This document shows, one piece after another, positions 6,208 through 8,660 of a stretch of 8,660 nt of DNA. Under the pieces are notes generated by a model. The model did not search any database. It had not been told where the DNA came from and was given only the letters and a program-made list of their open reading frames with translations. Numbering within the stretch: the stretch's first letter is position 1; every line of letters begins with the position of its first letter. The stretch covers positions 1 through 8,660 of the forward strand of contig JAHJUB010000004.1 in the NCBI GenBank assembly GCA_018829455.1, given 5' to 3'. The translations under genes were made by a program, and so were the position numbers. This DNA comes from Candidatus Omnitrophota bacterium. Lineage in GTDB: Bacteria > Ratteibacteria > UBA8468 > MWAK01.

Positions 6208-7293
6208 TTGTTGCGAAACCGACAGCGGCGGCTCCGAAGCGGAATGGCGGCTGAAGGGCTTGACGGTTTTCTGCTGCAAAACCTGGAAAATATCGGTTAC
6301 TTTACCGGCCTCTTCCTGGAAGACGTTTTCGGCATCATCACTTCCAGAGAAATCCTCCTTTTCGCCCAGCCCCTTGTTTACCAAGAGGCCTTATTTTACC
6401 TTTCCGGAAATGAAACTGTCTCTGACAAAAATGTAGGGGAGGGGCTGTGTCCCCTCCCAAACAAAACGTTACCGCTTAATAAATTAGCCGCATTGTGGGA
6501 TAAAAAATCGATTATCTCCGGTTTAAAAAAAATAGGCCTGGAACCGGAACTGCCGGCCGGTCATTTTGTAAAACTGCAGGAGTCCTTCCCAACTGCGTAT
6601 TTTGAATTAAGTCTTCTGCCGCTTCAGATGCGGTCCGTAAAAGACGAGACGGAAATTACGCTCATCCGCCAGGCCAGCCGGATTACCAAAAACGCCTTCC
6701 GACAGGCGCAAAAAATGCTGAAACCCGGCACAAAAGAAGAAGAATTAGCGCTTCTTTTGCAGGGATGTATGGAAAAAAGCGGAGCCGGAACGGCTTTCCC
6801 GGTCATCGCGGCTTCCGGGGAGCGCACCTTCTTCCCGCACGCAATTCCGACGACCAGCAGAATATCCAACCAGGATTGGGTCATGGTGGATTTCGGCGCC
6901 AAATATTCCGGCTACTGTTCGGACATTACCCGGGTCTTCTTTCCCGGCAAAAAAGATAAGCAGGCCGCAGAAATTCTCCGCATCCTTTCGGCAGCCAAGA
7001 AAGCCGCGGAGGAAAAAGCCGGACCAGGTGTGCCAGCCAAAGACGTGGATGCTGCCGGCCGGAACGTCCTGAAGAAGAAGGGCCTGGACCAGTATTTTAT
7101 CCACGGCATCGGACACGGTGTCGGCCTTTCCGTTCACGAAGAGCCAATCTTAAGTCCCAGGAGCCGGGACATTCTAAAACCGGGAATGGTGATAACCCTG
7201 GAGCCCGCGGTCTACATACCGGGTTGGGGCGGAATGAGGATGGAGGATACCTACCTGGTCACCAAAACCGGCCTGGAAAACCTGACCAAATAG
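6208..7293 (+). CDS. M24B family metallopeptidase (Xaa-Pro aminopeptidase/dipeptidase-like)
   Basis: A creatinase-fold peptidase that removes an N-terminal residue before proline (aminopeptidase P) or splits Xaa-Pro dipeptides (prolidase); the two are not separable here. All five dimetal ligands are present, counted from the TTG at 6208: Asp228 (VDFGA), Asp239 (CSDITR), His303 (GIGHGVGLS), Glu332 (LEPAVY) and Glu346 (MRMEDT). The N-terminal creatinase-like domain spans roughly residues 1-135. The frame is open back to an ATG at 6121, but that would overlap argF by 83 bases with no homologous residues. TTG at 6208 or 6211 gives the family-typical beginning (about 20 residues before EGLDGFLLQNLENIGYFTG); ATG at 6244 would cut into it. 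Residues 75-85 (NVGEGLCPLPN) are encoded by an AATGTAG-type hairpin repeat inserted in frame. The family is often next to efp; here it follows argF. Confidence 0.9.
   Translation: MLRNRQRRLRSGMAAEGLDGFLLQNLENIGYFTGLFLEDVFGIITSREILLFAQPLVYQEALFYLSGNETVSDKNVGEGLCPLPNKTLPLNKLAALWDKKSIISGLKKIGLEPELPAGHFVKLQESFPTAYFELSLLPLQMRSVKDETEITLIRQASRITKNAFRQAQKMLKPGTKEEELALLLQGCMEKSGAGTAFPVIAASGERTFFPHAIPTTSRISNQDWVMVDFGAKYSGYCSDITRVFFPGKKDKQAAEILRILSAAKKAAEEKAGPGVPAKDVDAAGRNVLKKKGLDQYFIHGIGHGVGLSVHEEPILSPRSRDILKPGMVITLEPAVYIPGWGGMRMEDTYLVTKTGLENLTK
6430..6458 (+). repeat. AATGTAG-type hairpin repeat inside the M24B peptidase gene
   Basis: AATGTAG (6430-6436) is followed by GGGAGGGG (6437-6444), loop CTGTGT, and the perfect 8-base complement CCCCTCCC (6451-6458). 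It is in frame and stop-free, encoding Asn-Val-Gly-Glu-Gly-Leu-Cys-Pro-Leu-Pro. Its head and frame match the copy at 7950-7975, although the stem sequence differs. Confidence 0.8.
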
Positions 7294-7301
7294 CACACAA
7301 T

Positions 7302-7354
7302 AATGTAGGGGTTCGATTTATCGAACCCGCGGGTCGGATAAATCCGACCCCTAC
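7302..7354. repeat. AATGTAG-type double-hairpin repeat, 50-base near-palindrome
   Basis: After the AATGTAG head (7302-7308), GGGTTCGAT-TT-ATCGAACCC and then GGGTCGGAT-AA-ATCCGACCC form two perfect 9-base-arm hairpins separated by GC. The outer GTAGGGG (7305-7311) and CCCCTAC (7348-7354) also pair, so the whole 7305-7354 unit can fold as one long near-palindrome or as a cruciform. It begins 8 bases after the peptidase stop codon. It has no T-tract but could act as a transcript-stabilising or attenuating structure. Confidence 0.85.
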
Positions 7355-7358
7355 GCAA

Positions 7359-7420
7359 AATGTAGTGCGACCCCCACCTATGCCAAAAACTGGCTTCGGC
7401 GGATAAACTTTCAGGGTCGC
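7359..7420. repeat. AATGTAG-type repeat interrupted by another small hairpin
   Basis: AATGTAG (7359-7365) is followed by GCGACCC (7367-7373). The complementary arm GGGTCGC is at 7414-7420, 40 bases away. Other copies have short loops (2-6 bases). The intervening 7374-7409 has its own imperfect hairpin: CCACC...GCCA (7374-7385) against TGGC...GGCGG (7391-7403). Removing it would restore GCGACCC-TTCA-GGGTCGC. This suggests one small element inserted in the loop of another. Confidence 0.55.
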
Positions 7421-7439
7421 CTGAAGTGAGAGGGTAATT

Positions 7440-8372
7440 ATGCTCCGCACACCCGTAGCCAGCGGCCAATTTTATCCGTCCAGCGCCAGAGCCCTGCGCG
7501 AGCTGATAACCTCCTTCATAGACAAATCCTCTCCCCCGGCAGGGGAGTCTTCTGCTTCTCTCTCCTCTCCCCCGACGGGGGAACCTTCCACTTTTACTTC
7601 CTCTCCCCTTAGGGGAGAGGATAAAGGTGAGGGGGTAAAACTCAAAGCCATCGGCATTGTGGTTCCGCACGCCGGTTACGTCTGTTCCGGCGTGGTGGCC
7701 GGCGCAGTTTACAGCCGGCTCTCCATCCCGGAACTGGTCATCATTTTAGGGCCAAACCACACCGGCCTTGGCCCGGCCTTCTCCCTGATGGCCGAAGGCG
7801 CCTATCAGACACCTTTAGGCGAAGTTCCCATCTCTTCTCTAACTAAAGACCTTCTGGAACAAAGTTCACTCCTTGAACCGGATGAAAGCGCTCACCAATC
7901 TGAGCACTCGCTGGAAGTCCAGGTGCCATTTCTGCAGTTCTGCGCAGAAAATGTAGCGCGAGGCTTTAGCCTCGCCAATAAATTTGCAATAATCCCGATT
8001 GTGGTCGGTTCGTTACAGCAAACAAACCTTCTGAAATTAGGACAAGAGATTGCCGGTTTCATTAAAAACAGTAATGCGGAAACGCTTATCATCGCCAGCT
8101 CCGATATGACCCATTACGAACCGGACCAGATGGCGCGGGAAAAAGACAAGTACGCGCTGGAAGCAGTACTGGCCCTGGACCCGGAGATGCTTCTGAGCCG
8201 GACCGCAGAAAGGAATATCTCCATGTGCGGGGTCGGTCCAACCGCCATTATGCTCTCGGCGGCCCGGGAACTCAATGCTACGAAAGCAGAGTTGGTGATG
8301 TATAATACAAGCGGGGATACCTGCGGGGATAGGGATTCCGTTGTCGGCTACGCCGGGGTTATCATAACCTGA
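7440..8372 (+). CDS. amrB: MEMO1 / AmmeMemoRadiSam system protein B family
   Basis: A 310-residue protein of the MEMO family, related to extradiol dioxygenase subunit B. The biochemical role in bacteria is unknown; it is named from co-occurrence with AMMECR1-like and radical-SAM proteins, neither present here. The residues matching human MEMO1 His49, His81, His192 and Cys244 are all conserved: VVPHAGY (His77), GPNHTG (His107), SSDMTHY (Asp222, His225) and SMCGVGP (Cys263). SEHSLEVQ (155-162) and TSGDTCGDRDSVVGYA (290-305) are further family blocks. The start is supported by the typical opening RTPVASGQFYP and by GAGAGGG (7428-7434), 5 bases before the ATG. Two stretches are repeat-derived: residues about 30-65, a Ser/Pro/Gly/Glu-rich linker from three tandem hairpins, and 171-180, from an AATGTAG-type hairpin. 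The catalytic core appears intact, so the gene is probably functional. Confidence 0.93.
   Translation: MLRTPVASGQFYPSSARALRELITSFIDKSSPPAGESSASLSSPPTGEPSTFTSSPLRGEDKGEGVKLKAIGIVVPHAGYVCSGVVAGAVYSRLSIPELVIILGPNHTGLGPAFSLMAEGAYQTPLGEVPISSLTKDLLEQSSLLEPDESAHQSEHSLEVQVPFLQFCAENVARGFSLANKFAIIPIVVGSLQQTNLLKLGQEIAGFIKNSNAETLIIASSDMTHYEPDQMAREKDKYALEAVLALDPEMLLSRTAERNISMCGVGPTAIMLSAARELNATKAELVMYNTSGDTCGDRDSVVGYAGVIIT
7531..7620. repeat. Three tandem C/G hairpin repeats within the MEMO-family gene
   Basis: Three hairpins stand in a row: CTCCCC (7531-7536) with GGGGAG (7542-7547); TCCCCC (7568-7573) with GGGGGA (7577-7582); CCTCTCCCC (7600-7608) with GGGGAGAGG (7612-7620). Each is preceded by TCCTCTCCC-like sequence, and spacing is about 30-40 bases. 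Read on the minus strand the last copy is preceded by CCCCCTCACCTTTATCC, a form I recognise from dispersed repeats in many bacterial genomes. All three are traversed in frame, encoding SSPPAGE, SSPPTGE and SSPLRGE. Confidence 0.8.
7950..7975 (+). repeat. AATGTAG-type hairpin repeat inside the MEMO-family gene
   Basis: AATGTAG (7950-7956) is followed by C and the perfect hairpin GCGAGGCT-TT-AGCCTCGC (7958-7975). It encodes Asn-Val-Ala-Arg-Gly-Phe-Ser-Leu-Ala, placed between the helix ending FLQFCAE and the strand KFAIIPIVVG. The head GTAGCGCGAGGCTT also occurs as a half copy on the minus strand at 105-118. Confidence 0.8.
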
Positions 8373-8384
8373 AATTCTCAAAAT

Positions 8385-8405
8385 CCCCTCCCCTTGTGGG
8401 AGGGG
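8385..8405. repeat. C/G hairpin repeat downstream of the MEMO-family gene
   Basis: CCCCTCCC (8385-8392) and GGGAGGGG (8398-8405) form a perfect 8-base stem with a 5-base loop, 12 bases after the stop codon at 8372. The following tgcgggaaggggga continues the G-rich pattern. It belongs to the same general class as the hairpins at 7531-7620. There is no T-tract, so a classical terminator is not supported, though it may stabilise the 3' end. Confidence 0.65.
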
Positions 8406-8423
8406 TGCGGGAAGGGGGAAGAA

Positions 8424-8570
8424 ATGAATTATGAAATAGAACAATTAAAAAAAGGAATTGCCAAAAAACTAAAAGAAGAGAAATTTGGTAGTATAGGCAT
8501 TATTTATGTTTTGGTTTCACCACCTCTTGTTATATTTCTTCTTATTAGCCTGGATTTTCACAGAGGTTAA
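8424..8570 (+). CDS. Possible small single-pass membrane protein, 48 residues
   Basis: The open frame runs from ATG at 8424 to TAA at 8568. It encodes a charged, lysine-rich N-terminal helix (MNYEIEQLKKGIAKKLKEEK, 1-20), then about 20 hydrophobic residues (roughly 23-43, including IGIIYVLVSPPLVIFLLISL), and a short tail LDFHRG. This organisation suggests a single membrane helix with a positively charged cytoplasmic N-terminus. AGGGGGAAG (8412-8420) is a usable Shine-Dalgarno close to the ATG; it is the end of the preceding hairpin repeat. The composition is far more AT-rich than its neighbours. I do not recognise a family. It could be a genuine small gene, the remnant of a longer one, or chance. 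Confidence 0.4.
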   Translation: MNYEIEQLKKGIAKKLKEEKFGSIGIIYVLVSPPLVIFLLISLDFHRG

Positions 8571-8660
8571 TTCACTTAAGGTTTTCGCGTATTTGTGGGG
8601 ATTGTGATGCGGAGCGAAACATTTTCTAACCATGGGACTTTGACAGTCTTATCCTTGAAT
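8571..8660. other. Right-end non-coding stretch
   Basis: These 90 bases show no convincing gene, RNA or strong hairpin. The sequence is cut by the window edge, so a downstream gene's upstream region may lie here. Confidence 0.5.

Noticed and set aside
7531..7620. CRISPR-like array
   Set aside because: The three hairpins are C/G palindromes with short, similar, coding intervals, not identical direct repeats with unique spacers, and no cas gene is present.
7251..7670. Minus-strand frame reading through the intergenic repeats and the MEMO linker
   Set aside because: Its translation is the usual peptide produced by palindromic repeats read in reverse (Pro/Arg/Gly-rich) and overlaps the true gene ends.

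Overview
The window is chromosomal DNA of a bacterium. It holds eight confidently identified genes, all complete, plus one possible small membrane-protein gene at the right end. Coding DNA is moderately GC-rich, while gaps are AT-rich or filled with short palindromic repeats. No rRNA, tRNA, CRISPR array, transposase gene or prophage gene is visible. The metabolic genes are generic. Together with the many dispersed repeats they suggest a free-living bacterium, perhaps from an uncultured lineage, but I cannot assign a phylum from sequence reading alone.

Layout. Bases 1-269 have no convincing gene and carry three repeat remnants. At 270-1082 (minus strand) lies a fumarylacetoacetate-hydrolase-family gene. 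A 170-base divergent gap (1083-1252) carries a promoter in each direction. From 1253 everything runs on the plus strand: an L-2-hydroxyglutarate-dehydrogenase-like flavoprotein (1253-2377); purQ (2428-3204); argB, argD and argF (3243-6203); an M24B (Xaa-Pro) peptidase (about 6208-7293); a MEMO1 / AmmeMemoRadiSam B family protein (7440-8372); and a possible 48-residue one-helix membrane protein (8424-8570).

How the genes fit together. ArgB, ArgD and ArgF carry out three steps of arginine synthesis: phosphorylation of N-acetylglutamate, transamination to N-acetylornithine, and carbamoylation of ornithine. argC, argJ, argG and argH are not in the window. purQ gives the glutaminase subunit of FGAM synthase, but purL and purS are absent. 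Spacing from purQ through the peptidase is tight (gaps of 38, 31, -13 and 4 bases), so these five are probably one transcription unit. The two genes at the left look like separate organic-acid catabolic or repair enzymes.

The most notable feature is the density of small palindromic repeats and where they sit. One family has a constant AATGTAG head followed by a hairpin whose stem sequence differs in each copy. It occurs between genes and also inside two genes, in the same reading frame both times, adding about ten residues to each protein. A second set, C-rich/G-rich hairpins, has expanded the N-terminal linker of the MEMO protein three times. A third family supplies the stop codon and last four codons of the FAH-family gene. 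Several genes (FAH family, purQ, argD) have no visible Shine-Dalgarno sequence, and the FAH-family gene looks leaderless.
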